A stretch of DNA of 64,000 bases from Chitinimonas prasina (GCF_030160395.1 NZ_BSOG01000001.1:338117-402116); one strand, 5' to 3'; counted from the first letter of the stretch, positions 9,865 to 20,501 are shown. Notes: generated by a model not told the origin, from the sequence alone. Numbers and translations: made by a program.

Positions 9865-11772
9865 TTAGAGTTCCTGTGCGGGCGTCGTGGTTGGCTGGGG
9901 GGCCGAACCGCTAGGGCTGTCGCCTGCCGGCGGCTTGCTGCCCGCCGAAGGCCGGGGCGGACGCGGCGGCCTGCCCTGCATGATGTCCTCTACCTGCTCG
10001 GCATCAACGGTCTCCCACTCCATCAGCGCTGCCGTCATGGCCTCGACCTTGTCGCGATTTTCTTCCAGCAGGCGCTGGGCCAACGCGTACTGCTCGTCGA
10101 TGATGCGACGGATTTCCGAATCCACCTGCTGCATGGTGGTTTCCGACAGATTCTTGTGGGTGGTCACCGAGCGGCCCAGGAACACCTCGCCCTCGTTTTC
10201 GCCATAGACCATGGGGCCCAGCTTGTCCGACATGCCATAGCGGGTAACCATGTCGCGGGCAATGCTGGTGGCACGCTCAAAGTCGTTGGACGCCCCCGTG
10301 GAGATACGGCCCACGAACAGGTCCTCGGCGATACGGCCACCAAACAGAATAGCCAGGCGGCTCAGCATCTGATCCTTGTAGAGCGAGATGGCATCGCGCT
10401 CGGGCAACTGCCAAGTCAGGCCCAGAGCGCGGCCACGCGGCACGATGGTGACCTTGTGTACCGGGTCGGTACCCGGCAGCAGCTTGGCGACCACCGCATG
10501 GCCCGACTCATGGTAGGCCGTGGCACGCTTCTCGTCCTCGGTCATCACCATGGAACGGCGCTCCGGCCCCATGAAGATCTTGTCCTTGGCCTGCTCGAAA
10601 TCATTCATGTCAACCAGGCGCTTGTTCCCGCGGGCAGCAAACAATGCCGCCTCGTTCACCAAGTTGGCCAGATCAGCGCCCGACATGCCTGGAGTGCCAC
10701 GGGCCAGCACGGCAGCATCCACATCGCTGGCGATGGGCACCTTGCGCATATGTACGGCCAGTATCTGTTCACGGCCACGGATATCGGGCAGCGGCACCAC
10801 CACCTGGCGGTCGAAGCGGCCAGGGCGTAGCAGCGCCGGGTCCAACACATCAGGCCGGTTGGTCGCAGCGATCACGATCACGCCGGAATTGCCTTCAAAG
10901 CCATCCATCTCCACCAGCATCTGGTTGAGTGTCTGCTCACGCTCGTCATTGCCACCGCCGAGACCCGCGCCGCGCTGGCGGCCAACCGCATCGATTTCAT
11001 CGATGAAGATGATGCAGGGAGCGTTCTTCTTGGCGTTCTCGAACATGTCGCGGACACGGGCAGCACCAACGCCGACAAACATTTCCACGAAATCCGAACC
11101 GGAGATGCTGAAGAACGGCACCTTGGCCTCTCCAGCAATGGCGCGCGCCAACAGAGTCTTACCCGTACCGGGCGAGCCCACCATCAGGATGCCACGGGGG
11201 ATACGGCCACCCAGCTTCTGGAACTTGCTGGGGTCTCGCAGGAAGTCGACGATCTCGGTGACCTCCTCCTTGGCTTCATCGCAACCGGCCACATCGGCGA
11301 AAGTGATGGGGTTGTTGGTTTCGTCCAGCATACGGGCGCGGCTCTTGCCGAAGCTGAAAGCGCCACCCTTGCCGCCGCCCTGCATCTGGCGCATGAAGAA
11401 TATCCAGACGCCGATCAACAGCAGCATGGGGAACCAGTTGATGAAGATGCTCATCAGCAGGCTGGGCTCGTCCTGCGGCTTACCGCCGAACTTGACGTTG
11501 TGCTTGATCAGGGTGTCGACCAGGCGGAAATCAAACGGCGCAAAGCTCGAGAAACTGGTGCCATCGTTGCGCTTGCCACGTATCCACTGACCACGCAGCA
11601 GATCGCCCTCGATCTCGATGCTGGCAATGCGGCCTTCCTGCACCTCGCTCATGAACTGCGAGTAAGGGACCTGGGTTTTCTGTTCCTGGCCCTTGGAGAA
11701 CTGGTTGAACACAGTCATCAGCACCAGACCGATGATCACCCAGATTGCGATATTCTTGCCCAGATTATTCAC
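9865..11772 (-). CDS. ftsH: ATP-dependent zinc metalloprotease FtsH
   Basis: Membrane-anchored AAA+ protease that degrades misfolded membrane proteins and regulators such as LpxC and sigma-32. The 635-residue protein has two N-terminal membrane helices (~5-22 and ~107-127) around a periplasmic domain. Walker A is GSPGTGKT (199-206), Walker B FIDEIDA, second region of homology [20 protein letters not shown], and the zinc site is HESGH (421-425). A Pro/Ser-rich tail closes it. It follows rlmE, the usual order. Confidence 0.97.
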   Translation of the reverse strand: MNNLGKNIAIWVIIGLVLMTVFNQFSKGQEQKTQVPYSQFMSEVQEGRIASIEIEGDLLRGQWIRGKRNDGTSFSSFAPFDFRLVDTLIKHNVKFGGKPQDEPSLLMSIFINWFPMLLLIGVWIFFMRQMQGGGKGGAFSFGKSRARMLDETNNPITFADVAGCDEAKEEVTEIVDFLRDPSKFQKLGGRIPRGILMVGSPGTGKTLLARAIAGEAKVPFFSISGSDFVEMFVGVGAARVRDMFENAKKNAPCIIFIDEIDAVGRQRGAGLGGGNDEREQTLNQMLVEMDGFEGNSGVIVIAATNRPDVLDPALLRPGRFDRQVVVPLPDIRGREQILAVHMRKVPIASDVDAAVLARGTPGMSGADLANLVNEAALFAARGNKRLVDMNDFEQAKDKIFMGPERRSMVMTEDEKRATAYHESGHAVVAKLLPGTDPVHKVTIVPRGRALGLTWQLPERDAISLYKDQMLSRLAILFGGRIAEDLFVGRISTGASNDFERATSIARDMVTRYGMSDKLGPMVYGENEGEVFLGRSVTTHKNLSETTMQQVDSEIRRIIDEQYALAQRLLEENRDKVEAMTAALMEWETVDAEQVEDIMQGRPPRPPRPSAGSKPPAGDSPSGSAPQPTTTPAQEL

Positions 11773-11862
11773 GGGACGCTCCTAATTACCGGCGGTTTCG
11801 AAACGGCCACGCCGGCAGCGGCCATCATTACATACGGATTCTATCGGCAAGGGACCAGCCCG

Positions 11863-12483
11863 TCAGGGCTTTTTTCCCCTACCCAACAGGTAGATTTCTG
11901 TAGAACGGTCGCGCGAGGCGTCCGGCTTGCGCGTTACCACCGTCTGGAAGGTAGCGCGCATGGCTTGCATGTACTCGGTGTAACCCGAGCCCTGGAAGGT
12001 CTTGACCAGAAAATGGCCGCCGGGTTTCAACCAATCGCGGCAAAATTCCAATGCCAGCTCACAAAGATAGAAACTACGGGCCTGGTCCGTCACCGCCATA
12101 CCGCTCATATTGGGGGCGATATCGCAGATCACAAGGTCTACCAGACGACCGCCCAGCAATTCGGTGAACTGCTTCAGCACCGCGTCCTCGCGAAAATCTC
12201 CCTGGATGAATTCCACCCCATGCAAGGGATCCATGGGCAGGATATCCAGCGCAAACACGCGACCATGGTCGCCCATGCGCCGGCGGGCCACCTGCGACCA
12301 GCTGCCAGGGGCCGCACCCAGGTCCGCCACCCACAGGCCGGGCTTGAGCAGCTTGTCCTTCTCATCTATCTCCAGCAGCTTGTAGGCAGCCCGCGCACGA
12401 TAGCCATCCTTCTGTGCCCTTTGCACATATTGATCGTTGACGTGTTCCTGCAACCACGCCTTGCTGGTTTTGCTTCTTGTCAT
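11863..12483 (-). CDS. rlmE: 23S rRNA 2'-O-ribose U2552 methyltransferase RlmE
   Basis: Methylates U2552 of 23S rRNA late in 50S assembly (also called FtsJ/RrmJ). The protein is 206 residues, close to E. coli (209). It shows the basic N-terminus [34 protein letters not shown] and the SAM motif [15 protein letters not shown]. The K-D-K-E tetrad is supported by the AAYKL lysine, [24 protein letters not shown] and a later acidic position. It starts the rlmE-ftsH-folP-glmM group and diverges from yhbY. Confidence 0.95.
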   Translation of the reverse strand: MTRSKTSKAWLQEHVNDQYVQRAQKDGYRARAAYKLLEIDEKDKLLKPGLWVADLGAAPGSWSQVARRRMGDHGRVFALDILPMDPLHGVEFIQGDFREDAVLKQFTELLGGRLVDLVICDIAPNMSGMAVTDQARSFYLCELALEFCRDWLKPGGHFLVKTFQGSGYTEYMQAMRATFQTVVTRKPDASRDRSTEIYLLGRGKKP

Positions 12484-12567
12484 AAACTTTGCTGCCTATT
12501 ATTGAGACATCCCGGAATCTTCTTGCCACGCTATCTAATAGTCGCTACGTTCCGGAGAGGATTCAGC

Positions 12568-12573
12568 TAGAAT
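12568..12573 (+). promoter_or_regulatory. Possible -10 element for yhbY
   Basis: TAGAAT lies 28 bases before the yhbY ATG in the 117-base divergent gap with rlmE. I see no good -35 at the right distance, so this is a weak call. Confidence 0.3.
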
Positions 12574-12600
12574 TCGTCGCTTTTTCGCGGAGTTACATGA

Positions 12601-13038
12601 ATGGAACTGAGCAGAGACGAGCGCCTGTACCTGCGCGCTCAAGCCCACGGCCTTAATCCGGTAGTGATGATAGGCAATAATGGCCTGACCGATGCAGTCA
12701 TGCGTGAAATCGCGCTCAACCTCGACGCCCATGAACTGATCAAGGTTCGCGTACAGGGTGACGATCGCGAAGCACGCGAGACCTGGTATGCCGAGATATG
12801 CTCGGTGCTGGGCTGTGCCCCCGTGCAACACATCGGCAAACTATTGGTATTGTACCGCCCTACTCAGGATGGCAAACCAAAGATTCAGCTCCCCAAGCCC
12901 GGCCAGAAGCAACCCAGCGCCAAAGCGCTGGAAACCGCCAGCAAAAAGGCGGCGGCCAAGCCTACGGTGGCTACCGGTCGCGCCGGCAAGATGGCTAACA
13001 GCAAAGGTAAGCCTGCTACCCGGATCAAGGCCAAGTAA
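12601..13038 (+). CDS. yhbY: YhbY family ribosome-assembly RNA-binding protein with basic tail
   Basis: CRS1-YhbY (CRM) domain protein that binds pre-50S particles. Residues 1-97 form the domain, with the RNA-binding loop MIGNNGLTD in the usual GxxG-like place and LKAH-type segment LDAHELIKVRV. The remaining ~48 residues are a Lys/Ala/Pro-rich basic tail (KPGQKQPSAKALETASKKAA and onward), absent from the 97-residue E. coli protein. Divergent from rlmE, another 50S maturation factor, a conserved neighbourhood. Confidence 0.93.
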   Translation: MELSRDERLYLRAQAHGLNPVVMIGNNGLTDAVMREIALNLDAHELIKVRVQGDDREARETWYAEICSVLGCAPVQHIGKLLVLYRPTQDGKPKIQLPKPGQKQPSAKALETASKKAAAKPTVATGRAGKMANSKGKPATRIKAK

Positions 13039-13059
13039 GTCTGTCGCACTCGGGCTTAT

Positions 13060-13093
13060 AAACAAGAAGCCGGCTTACGCCGGCTTCTTGTTT
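13060..13093. terminator. Bidirectional terminator between yhbY and the TonB-like gene
   Basis: A 15-bp stem (13060-13074 with 13079-13093), loop TTAC, contains AAGAAGCCGGC and its complement. A T-run follows on the plus strand and the mirror A-rich flank serves the minus strand, so it can stop both converging transcripts. Confidence 0.9.
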
Positions 13094-13122
13094 TTGCGTT
13101 GGCGCAAAGCGCCGGGCGGCAA

Positions 13123-14139
13123 TCAGTCCTGCTTGAACACCACGTCCGTATCCACAGTAAAGCCAGCAGCAGCCTGCTGGAACTTCCACTTGCTCAGCGC
13201 AGCTACCACGGCACGATCAAAAACCCGGCGTGGCTTGGCATCCAGGATATCGACCTTCACCACCTTGCCCGATTCATTGATGGTCATACGCGCCCTGACA
13301 CTGCCACCGTCCACACCATTGCGTGCCGCCTCAACCGGAAACTCCGGCTGCTCACGGTAGATGGGCTTGCGGTTTGGTGCAGGCGGCTCTGGCTTGGCCA
13401 GCATGGGCTGGGCACTTGCCACCTGCACCGATGGTGCGGGTTCAGCCTTGGGCGTTGGGTCTACTGCCAGCGGTACCGGGGCAGGCGTTACCGGAGGGAC
13501 AGCAGCAGCGGTTGGCGTAGCCTGCGGGGCAGCGGCAACCGGCTGCAGTGCAACAGGCTTGGGCAGCGGTGCGGCAGCCAGCTTGGGCTCGACGGGCTTA
13601 ACCGGCAAGGCGGACGGCTTGATCTCTTCTGGCGCCGGCTTGGGGCCAGGCGAGAACCAGCGCGCCGGGTTGGGCATCACACCCAATATCTGCTGTTCGG
13701 TTTCTTCCGGCGCCAGCTGGGCAACCGGCGTGCCATCGGCGGCACGCTGCTGTGCCACGGGCTGGGGCGACTGCTGGGAAAAGGCCACCAGGCTACCGAC
13801 TACCGCCACGGCGCCGGCACCAGCCAGCCACCAGGGCAGTTTCTTCTTGCCACCCGCACCTGCAGGCGCTGCATGGGCAGCCGTTGCCACATTGATACCA
13901 GCACCCAAGGGCTTGAGCAGACCCAGCTTCTCCAGGCGCTCCATATCACGGACAACCTGGGCGGTATCCACCGAGTGGCCTGCAGCCATGCGCTCGGCCA
14001 TTTCGGTAACAGACAGATGACCATCGCTCCACTGCAGGAACTTGCGCTGGTTGATACTAAGACCGTTGGCTGGTGCAGCAAGCTCGCTATCACCAGTAGG
14101 CGTGCGGGCGTACACCGCCAGCAGATTTGGACTGGACAT
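13123..14139 (-). CDS. TonB-like energy transducer with cytoplasmic N-terminal domain
   Basis: A 338-residue single-span protein. Residues 1-85 are soluble and predicted cytoplasmic, helical and winged-helix-like (INQRKFLQWSDGHLSVTEMA, then VVRDMERLEKLGLLKPLG). A membrane helix follows (~102-121, WWLAGAGAVAVVGSLVAF), then a long Pro/Ala/Lys periplasmic linker (~125-250). The C-terminal ~85 residues form a TonB_C domain (YREQPEFPVEAARNGVDG, VRARMTINESGKVVKVDIL, FDRAVVAALSKWKFQ). No exbBD is adjacent. It may energise an outer-membrane receptor or scaffold an envelope complex; the N-terminal fusion is unusual for TonB. Confidence 0.8.
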   Translation of the reverse strand: MSSPNLLAVYARTPTGDSELAAPANGLSINQRKFLQWSDGHLSVTEMAERMAAGHSVDTAQVVRDMERLEKLGLLKPLGAGINVATAAHAAPAGAGGKKKLPWWLAGAGAVAVVGSLVAFSQQSPQPVAQQRAADGTPVAQLAPEETEQQILGVMPNPARWFSPGPKPAPEEIKPSALPVKPVEPKLAAAPLPKPVALQPVAAAPQATPTAAAVPPVTPAPVPLAVDPTPKAEPAPSVQVASAQPMLAKPEPPAPNRKPIYREQPEFPVEAARNGVDGGSVRARMTINESGKVVKVDILDAKPRRVFDRAVVAALSKWKFQQAAAGFTVDTDVVFKQD

Positions 14140-14147
14140 TGCTTACA

Positions 14148-14194
14148 ACTCCCCTGATAGCTCCGCGCTTGGATTTATACGGATGCAGGGGAGT
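14148..14194 (-). promoter_or_regulatory. Inverted repeat masking the ribosome site of the TonB-like gene
   Basis: ACTCCCCTG (14148-14156) and CAGGGGAGT (14186-14194) are perfect 9-base complements. On the minus strand the proximal arm contains the AGGGGAG ribosome site 9 bases before the TonB-like ATG. If the distal arm is transcribed, the pairing would hide the site. A TATAAA between the arms could be a promoter that removes it, so regulation is only a possibility. The rest of 14140-14271 shows no gene. Confidence 0.4.
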
Positions 14195-14271
14195 AGATTA
14201 GCGCCTACTGATGATAGCGTCAGAAAAAACTGGAAATTATGCTATATGCCGTCGCCAGAATGCGACAACCC

Positions 14272-14718
14272 CTACTTGACAGCACCGCGCGTTACATAGA
14301 CAAGCCCCAACACGCTCTGTATCAGGTAGATCAGACTGGAGATGGTTTGCCAGCTCTGAAAGCCCCCGCCGAACACGCCCTCAGCGGCAGTGTGCATCTG
14401 CGGCTTGACCTCGGAGATCACCGGGAACACCGCAAAATGATTCACCAGGGTCAGTATCAACATACCCAGGATCAACCAGAACTCCAGCGTCTGGAAAGCC
14501 CGCAGGCCCTCATCCCACAGTATGTGAAAGACGATATAGATACCTGCCACGATGCCGACCCAGGCCATGGCACGGAACATCACCGCCACCATGCGATAGG
14601 CCAGGTTGTTGTCCAGCTGCTGAAACAGCAAGGGGCCTACCAGCAGGCCTATGACCCACAGCCCACCTATCCAGAACACCGTCAGGATGGAGCGCAGCGC
14701 ATTCGGAAACGTTTGCAT
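14272..14718 (-). CDS. DUF4149 family membrane protein
   Basis: Hydrophobic protein of 148 residues with four predicted membrane helices (about 9-30, 48-68, 80-100 and 122-142). It matches the DUF4149/TMEM205-like pattern: FWIGGLWVIGLLVGPLLFQQ near the start, then VNHFAVFPVISEVKP. Function is unknown. An AAAGG ribosome site precedes the ATG. It lies 31 bases after greA on the same strand, an association common in betaproteobacteria, so it is probably cotranscribed with greA. Confidence 0.85.
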   Translation of the reverse strand: MQTFPNALRSILTVFWIGGLWVIGLLVGPLLFQQLDNNLAYRMVAVMFRAMAWVGIVAGIYIVFHILWDEGLRAFQTLEFWLILGMLILTLVNHFAVFPVISEVKPQMHTAAEGVFGGGFQSWQTISSLIYLIQSVLGLVYVTRGAVK

Positions 14719-14749
14719 CGCTACCTTTCGTGGGAGCCGGCAAGCCGGA

Positions 14750-15226
14750 TCAGATGTACTTCACGTCCAGCACTTCGTACTCGCGGATACCGCCAGGCGC
14801 CTGCACCTCGGCCACATCGCCAGCCGACTTGCCGATCAGGGCACGGGCAATGGGGCTGGAAACGGAAATCTTGCCCAGCTTGATATCTGCTTCGTCGTCA
14901 CCCACGATCTGGTAGGTCACGTTGTCGCCGGACTCCAGGTCTTCCAGATCCACGGTGGTGCCAAATACGATACGACCTTCGGCATCAATTTCGGCCGGGT
15001 TGATGATCACGGCATTGGACAGCTTGCCTTCCAGATCGGCAATACGCCCTTCCACAAAGCCCTGCCGCTCCTTGGCCGCATCGTACTCGGCGTTTTCCGA
15101 CAGATCGCCATGCGAGCGGGCTTCAGCAATGGCCGCGATCACCGAAGGGCGCTCAACGCTCTTCAGCTGCTGCAACTCAGCCCGGAGCAATTCCGCGCCC
15201 AAAACGGTAAGAGGTACCTTGATCAT
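14750..15226 (-). CDS. greA: Transcription elongation factor GreA
   Basis: Rescues backtracked RNA polymerase by stimulating transcript cleavage. From the ATG at 15226 it has 158 residues, the standard length: an N-terminal coiled coil with [20 protein letters not shown] (its acidic tip carries the catalytic DLSENAEY residues) and a C-terminal FKBP-like domain ([18 protein letters not shown]). A GGAGAAG ribosome site lies about 7 bases before this ATG; the longer frame from 15250 would swallow it. Confidence 0.96.
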   Translation of the reverse strand: MIKVPLTVLGAELLRAELQQLKSVERPSVIAAIAEARSHGDLSENAEYDAAKERQGFVEGRIADLEGKLSNAVIINPAEIDAEGRIVFGTTVDLEDLESGDNVTYQIVGDDEADIKLGKISVSSPIARALIGKSAGDVAEVQAPGGIREYEVLDVKYI

Positions 15227-15276
15227 TTCGTGCTTCTCCATACCGGCCACCTTTCTGGCCGGGTGCTAAAAACAAA

Positions 15277-15332
15277 CCCGATGGCAACGCCATCGGGACA
15301 AAAACAGAGCCGCCGCGCCCAGGCGCGGCGGC
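15277..15332 (-). terminator. Tandem terminators downstream of carB
   Basis: On the minus strand two GC-rich hairpins follow carB. The first pairs 15309-15319 with 15322-15332 and is followed by TCTGTTTTTG. The second pairs 15277-15285 with 15289-15297 (CCCGATGGC and complement) and is followed by TTTGTTTTTAG. Together they insulate carAB from greA on the same strand. Confidence 0.88.
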
Positions 15333-15351
15333 CGGCTAACAATTAGACTGC

Positions 15352-18300
15352 TCAGGCCGTCTTCAGACGCTCGTGCAGGCCCTGCACCGAATAGACCGTC
15401 CATTCCCGCATGTGCTTGATGCCATAGGCCGCAGCACGGCCACCTGCCACCGTGGTGTAGATAGGCACACGGCCCTTCAGCGCCTCAAAGCGTATGGAAT
15501 AGGAATCCTGAATCGAGGCACGTCGCTCGTCAACCGTATTCACAATCAGCGCAATTTCGCCATTCTTGATCATGTCCACGATATGCGGGCGGCCTTCCTT
15601 GACCTTGTTCACTTCCTGCACAGGAATACCGGCAGCATGCAGCACGGCAGCAGTACCACGGGTCGCCACCAGCTCCAGCCCGGCATCCACCAGCATGCGG
15701 CCCATCTCTGCCAGCTGCGGCTTGTCGGCATCGCGCACCGACAGGAACACCCGACCCGAGGTCGGCAGTTTTTCACCGGCACCCAGCTGCGACTTCACAT
15801 AGGCTTCCGCGAAAGTGTCGCCCACACCCATGACTTCGCCGGTCGACTTCATTTCCGGCCCGAGTATGCTATCCACACCAGGGAACTTGATGAAGGGGAA
15901 GACGGCTTCCTTGACCGAATAATACGGCGGGATCACCTCGCCATGCACGCCCTGCGCTTCCAGTGTCTGCCCCACCATGCAACGAGCAGCAATCTTGGCC
16001 AGCGGCCGGCTGGTAGCCTTGGACACATAAGGCACGGTACGCGAGGCCCGCGGGTTCACTTCCAGCACAAAAACCGTCTCGCCCTGAATGGCGAACTGCA
16101 CGTTCATCAAGCCGATCACATTCAAGGCACGCGCCATGGCAACGGTCTGGCGACGCAGTTCATCCTGCATCTCCTGGCTGAGCGAATAGGGCGGTAGCGA
16201 ACAAGCCGAGTCGCCTGAGTGCACACCAGCCTGCTCGATATGCTCCATGATGCCGCCTATCACCACGGCCTGGCCGTCGCTAATGGCGTCCACATCCACT
16301 TCGATGGCATCGTTAAGGAAGCGATCCAGCAACACCGGGCTGTCGTTGGAGACCTTGACCGCCTCGCGCATATAGCGCGTCAGGTCATCCTCGCTATGGA
16401 CGATCTGCATGGCACGGCCACCCAGCACATAGGAGGGGCGCACCACCAGCGGATAGCCAATCTCGGCGGCCAGCACCAGTGCATCCTTCTCGTTGCGGGC
16501 CGTTGCATTGGGCGGCTGCTTCAGGCCCAGGTCGTGCAGCAGCTTCTGGAAGCGCTCACGGTCCTCGGCGGCATCTATCATGTCCGGGCTGGTGCCGACT
16601 ATGGGCACGCCATTGGCCTCCAGCGCCCGCGCCAACTTCAGCGGCGTCTGGCCACCATACTGCACGATCACGCCGGCCGGCTTTTCCACATGCACGATTT
16701 CCAGCACGTCTTCCAGCGTCAGCGGCTCGAAGTACAAGCGGTCGGAGGTATCGTAATCCGTAGACACGGTTTCCGGGTTGCAGTTGACCATGATGGTCTC
16801 GTAACCATCATCGCGCAGCGCCAGGGCGGCATGCACGCAGCAATAGTCGAACTCGATACCCTGGCCGATGCGGTTGGGTCCACCACCCAACACCATGATC
16901 TTCTTGGCATTGGTAGGCTGTGCCTCGCACTCTTCCTCATAGGTCGAGTACATATAGGCTGTATTGGTCGCAAATTCCGCCGCGCAGGTATCCACCCGCT
17001 TGTAGACCGGGCGCACACCGAAGCTGTGGCGGCGTGCACGCACGGCAGCCGCTTCGGCACCCAGCAGGATAGCCAGGCGGCGGTCAGAGAAGCCCTTGCG
17101 CTTGAGGCGGCGCAGTTCGGCGCCATCCAGGCTGTCCAGGCTGCGCTGGGCCAAGGCCTTCTCGTCCAGGATCAGATCTTCGATCTGCGCCAGGAACCAG
17201 GGGTCGATCTTGGTATGGCTGAACACATCATCCAGGCTCATGCCCAGACGGAAAGCATCGGCCACATAGAGAATACGCTCAGGCCCCGGCGCGCCCAGTT
17301 CGGCCGCCAGCTTGTCCACGTCGGTGGTGCGCTCGTCAAAACCAGCCAGGCCGGTCTCCAGGCCACGCAAGGCCTTCTGCATGGATTCCTGCAGCGAACG
17401 GCCTATGGCCATCACCTCACCCACCGACTTCATCTGGGTGGTCAGGCGATCATTGGCCTGCGGGAACTTCTCGAAAGCGAAACGCGGGATCTTGGTGACC
17501 ACGTAGTCTATGGAAGGCTCGAACGAAGCCGGGGTCAGGCCGCCGGTAATGTCGTTCTTGAGTTCATCCAGGGTAAAGCCCACGGCCAGCTTGGCCGCCA
17601 CCTTGGCAATGGGGAAGCCTGTTGCCTTGGACGCCAGCGCAGACGAACGCGATACGCGCGGATTCATCTCGATGACGATCAACCGGCCATCCTTGGGATT
17701 GACCGAGAACTGCACATTGGAGCCACCGGTATCCACACCGATTTCACGCAGTACCGCCAAGGAGGCGTTACGCATGATCTGGTATTCCTTGTCAGTCAGC
17801 GTCTGTGCCGGGGCCACGGTGATGGAGTCACCGGTGTGCACACCCATGGGATCGAAGTTCTCGATGGAGCAGACAATGATGCAGTTGTCGTTGCGGTCGC
17901 GCACGACTTCCATCTCATACTCTTTCCAGCCCAGCAGCGACTCTTCGATCAGCAACTCGTGGGTAGGGGAAAGATCGAGACCCCGGGTACAAATCTCGAT
18001 GAACTCTTCGATGTTGTAGGCGATGCCGCCGCCCGTACCGCCCATGGTGAAACTGGGGCGGATAATAGCGGGGAAGCCCAGCTTGGATTGCACGGCCAAA
18101 GCCTCATCCAGCGTATGGGCAATACCGGAACGGGCAGACCCCAGGCCGATCTTGTCCATGGCCAGCTTGAACTTCTGACGGTCTTCCGCCTTGTCGATCG
18201 CTTCGGGCGTAGCACCGATCAACTCGACCTTGTACTTGTCCAGCACGCCATTGCGCCACAGGTCCAGCGCGCAGTTCAGCGCCGTCTGGCCGCCCATGGT

Positions 18301-18564
18301 GGGCAGGATGGCATCCGGGCGTTCCTTGTCGACGATCTTGGCGACCACCTCCCAGGTAATGGGTTCGATATAGGTCACATCGGCCATCTCCGGGTCGGTC
18401 ATGATGGTGGCCGGGTTGGAGTTGACCAGGATGACCTTGTAACCTTCTTCGCGCAGGGCCTTGCAGGCCTGAGCACCGGAATAGTCGAACTCGCAAGCCT
18501 GGCCGATGACGATGGGGCCGGCACCAATGATCAGGATGGATTTAATGTCTGTACGCTTGGGCAT
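15352..18564 (-). CDS. carB: Carbamoyl-phosphate synthase large subunit
   Basis: Makes carbamoyl phosphate from bicarbonate, ammonia delivered by CarA and two ATP, for arginine and pyrimidines. The 1070-residue protein has two homologous ATP-grasp halves: the first opens [26 protein letters not shown] (motif [16 protein letters not shown]) and the second has [20 protein letters not shown]. The C-terminal MGS-like allosteric domain (about 930-1070, [19 protein letters not shown]) would bind UMP/ornithine. It lies 9 bases after carA, with no intervening sequence of the neisserial type. Confidence 0.97.
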   Translation of the reverse strand: MPKRTDIKSILIIGAGPIVIGQACEFDYSGAQACKALREEGYKVILVNSNPATIMTDPEMADVTYIEPITWEVVAKIVDKERPDAILPTMGGQTALNCALDLWRNGVLDKYKVELIGATPEAIDKAEDRQKFKLAMDKIGLGSARSGIAHTLDEALAVQSKLGFPAIIRPSFTMGGTGGGIAYNIEEFIEICTRGLDLSPTHELLIEESLLGWKEYEMEVVRDRNDNCIIVCSIENFDPMGVHTGDSITVAPAQTLTDKEYQIMRNASLAVLREIGVDTGGSNVQFSVNPKDGRLIVIEMNPRVSRSSALASKATGFPIAKVAAKLAVGFTLDELKNDITGGLTPASFEPSIDYVVTKIPRFAFEKFPQANDRLTTQMKSVGEVMAIGRSLQESMQKALRGLETGLAGFDERTTDVDKLAAELGAPGPERILYVADAFRLGMSLDDVFSHTKIDPWFLAQIEDLILDEKALAQRSLDSLDGAELRRLKRKGFSDRRLAILLGAEAAAVRARRHSFGVRPVYKRVDTCAAEFATNTAYMYSTYEEECEAQPTNAKKIMVLGGGPNRIGQGIEFDYCCVHAALALRDDGYETIMVNCNPETVSTDYDTSDRLYFEPLTLEDVLEIVHVEKPAGVIVQYGGQTPLKLARALEANGVPIVGTSPDMIDAAEDRERFQKLLHDLGLKQPPNATARNEKDALVLAAEIGYPLVVRPSYVLGGRAMQIVHSEDDLTRYMREAVKVSNDSPVLLDRFLNDAIEVDVDAISDGQAVVIGGIMEHIEQAGVHSGDSACSLPPYSLSQEMQDELRRQTVAMARALNVIGLMNVQFAIQGETVFVLEVNPRASRTVPYVSKATSRPLAKIAARCMVGQTLEAQGVHGEVIPPYYSVKEAVFPFIKFPGVDSILGPEMKSTGEVMGVGDTFAEAYVKSQLGAGEKLPTSGRVFLSVRDADKPQLAEMGRMLVDAGLELVATRGTAAVLHAAGIPVQEVNKVKEGRPHIVDMIKNGEIALIVNTVDERRASIQDSYSIRFEALKGRVPIYTTVAGGRAAAYGIKHMREWTVYSVQGLHERLKTA

Positions 18565-18573
18565 GGCGTGTCC

Positions 18574-19710
18574 TTATTGCTTGTGTTGCGCCATGGCGGC
18601 GGTAAAGCGATCGAACAGGTAGGCGACGTCGTGCGGACCTGGGCTGGCTTCGGGGTGACCCTGGAAGCTGAATGCCGGGCGATCGGTCAGGGCGATACCC
18701 TGTACCGTGCCGTCAAACAGCGAACGGTGGGTGATGCGCACATTGGCCGGCAAGGTGCTCTCATCCGCCTGGAAGCCATGATTCTGGCTGGTAATCAGAA
18801 CGCGACGGTCATCCAGATCCTGCACGGGGTGGTTGGCACCATGGTGGCCAAACTTCATCTTGCTGGTCTTGCCACCTGCGGCCAGCGCCAGCAACTGGTG
18901 ACCCAGGCAGATGCCGAACACCGGCAACTTCTTGTCGAGGAAGGTACGGATAGCCGCAATCGCGTAGCCGCAAGGCTCCGGATCGCCAGGGCCATTGCTG
19001 AGGAACACGCCATCGGGATTAAGCTTGAGCACATCTTCGGCCGAGGTCTGGGCCGGCACCACGGTCAGCTTGCAGCCACGCTCGGCCAGCATGCGCAGGA
19101 TGTTGTGCTTGACGCCGAAATCGTAGGCCACCACATGAAAGCGTGCATTGACCTGGGCGGCGTAGCCCATGCCCAACTGCCACTCACGGGTATCCCAGCG
19201 ATAGGCCTCGGTACAGCTCACCACCCGCGCCAGATCCTGCCCGGCCATGGAGCCAAAGCCGCGGGCCAGTTCGATCGCACGGTCCGCATCCACCTCGCCG
19301 GCCATGATGCAGCCCGACTGCGCGCCCTTTTCCCGAAGGATGCGGGTCAGCTTGCGGGTGTCGATATCGGCAATCGCCACCGTGTTGTTGCGACGCAGGT
19401 AAGCGTCCAGTGTCTCTTCCATGCGGAAGTTGGAGGCGCGCAGGGGCAGATCGCGCACGATCAGGCCAGCGGCAAACACCCCATTCGATTCCGCATCCTC
19501 GCGATTCACGCCCACATTCCCAATGTGCGGATAGGTCAGCGTGACGATCTGTTTGCAATAAGACGGATCGGTAAGGATTTCCTGGTAACCGGTCAGCGCG
19601 GTGTTGAACACCACTTCACCAACCGTATGGCCATCGGCACCGATGGACGTGCCGTGGAAGAGCGTGCCATCGGCAAGGGCGAGCAAGGCTTTGGAACGTT
19701 GTTGGGACAC
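18574..19710 (-). CDS. carA: Carbamoyl-phosphate synthase small subunit
   Basis: Glutamine amidotransferase subunit that supplies ammonia to CarB. The 378-residue protein has the N-terminal CPSase_sm_chain domain ([20 protein letters not shown]) and a class I GATase domain with nucleophile Cys268 in VFGICLGHQ and triad partners His352 and Glu354 in GHPEASPGP. The start is GTG at 19710 with AGGAG 7 bases upstream. A promoter and a terminator-like hairpin lie in the leader, hinting at attenuation. Confidence 0.96.
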   Translation of the reverse strand: MSQQRSKALLALADGTLFHGTSIGADGHTVGEVVFNTALTGYQEILTDPSYCKQIVTLTYPHIGNVGVNREDAESNGVFAAGLIVRDLPLRASNFRMEETLDAYLRRNNTVAIADIDTRKLTRILREKGAQSGCIMAGEVDADRAIELARGFGSMAGQDLARVVSCTEAYRWDTREWQLGMGYAAQVNARFHVVAYDFGVKHNILRMLAERGCKLTVVPAQTSAEDVLKLNPDGVFLSNGPGDPEPCGYAIAAIRTFLDKKLPVFGICLGHQLLALAAGGKTSKMKFGHHGANHPVQDLDDRRVLITSQNHGFQADESTLPANVRITHRSLFDGTVQGIALTDRPAFSFQGHPEASPGPHDVAYLFDRFTAAMAQHKQ

Positions 19711-19765
19711 CGGCGACTCCTGAATTGCGGTTGTCAGGACGCATTACGCGCTCTAGACGTAAGAA

Positions 19766-19791
19766 AACGGGATAGGCGTGCCTATCCCGTT
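19766..19791 (-). terminator. Terminator-like hairpin in the carAB leader (possible attenuator)
   Basis: AACGGGATAGG (19766-19776) pairs perfectly with 19781-19791 across a 4-nt loop. On the minus strand it is followed directly by TTTTCTT, so it has the form of an intrinsic terminator. It sits between the predicted carA promoter and the carA start, about 55 bases before the GTG, so it may act as an attenuator. It could simply terminate transcripts arriving from gpx. Confidence 0.65.
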
Positions 19792-19822
19792 CCCTCTGAT
19801 AATTCCGTGATTTTCAGGGCGA

Positions 19823-19851
19823 ATTCTAGCCGAAATGCCCCCGCCCGGCAA
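19823..19851 (-). promoter_or_regulatory. Predicted sigma-70 promoter of carAB
   Basis: On the minus strand TTGCCG (19851-19846) and TAGAAT (19828-19823) are separated by exactly 17 bases. Transcription would start near 19816, giving a leader of about 105 nt that includes the terminator-like hairpin. Confidence 0.65.
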
Positions 19852-20018
19852 TCCGCAAGCGGGCCTTGCAAGCAGTTTGCAAGATTGCGGATAACCCGTG
19901 TTCTAGCCCTCCAACAAAATCCGGTGTGGCAGCTACGACCTAGCCCACATGCGCAGACAGCACCTGGGCACAGCAAGCCTGCTCGCCCCTGCCACAAAGG
20001 TTTTGCCGGTGGCGTATT

Positions 20019-20501
20019 TTAAAGCAAAGCCTCTATCTTGCTGACCAGCTCCTCAGGCTTGGTCGATGGTGCAAACCGGTCTATCACCTTGCCCTCGCGA
20101 TCCACCAGAAACTTGGTGAAGTTCCACTTGATGGCTTCGGTGCCCAGCAAGCCCTTGGCCGAGGTCTTGAGGTATTTATATAGCGGGTGGGTGTCGTCAC
20201 CATTGACATCTATCTTCTCGAACATGGGAAAGCCCACCCCGAAGTTCTTCTGGCAAAACGCCCCTATCTGCTCGGCATCACCCGGCTCCTGCCCGCCAAA
20301 CTGGTTGCAGGGGAAACCCAGCACCTCAAACCCCTTGTCCTTGAACTGCTCGTACACAGCCTGCAAACCCGTGAACTGGGGGGTAAAGCCACATTCGCTG
20401 GCGGTATTGACGATCAGCAGCACCTTGCCCTTGTAGGCATCCAGGTTCTCAGGCGTACCGTCCAGTCGGTTGGCGGCAAAATCATAGATGGGAGCAGACA
20501 T
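20019..20501 (-). CDS. Glutathione peroxidase family protein
   Basis: Cytosolic thiol peroxidase (160 residues) that reduces peroxides; most bacterial members use thioredoxin rather than glutathione. Peroxidatic Cys37 lies in [11 protein letters not shown], Gln67 in [12 protein letters not shown] and Trp126 in KWNFTKFLV, completing the Cys-Gln-Trp-Asn site. A further Cys83 (AFCQKNF) fits the resolving cysteine of thioredoxin-dependent members. It is a lone gene, diverging from the FIST gene. Confidence 0.93.
   Translation of the reverse strand: MSAPIYDFAANRLDGTPENLDAYKGKVLLIVNTASECGFTPQFTGLQAVYEQFKDKGFEVLGFPCNQFGGQEPGDAEQIGAFCQKNFGVGFPMFEKIDVNGDDTHPLYKYLKTSAKGLLGTEAIKWNFTKFLVDREGKVIDRFAPSTKPEELVSKIEALL

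Noticed and set aside
16219-20022. A 1267-codon plus-strand open frame opposite carB/carA
   Set aside because: It is antisense to two certain genes, has no recognisable domains, and long shadow frames are expected opposite GC-rich genes with strong third-position bias.
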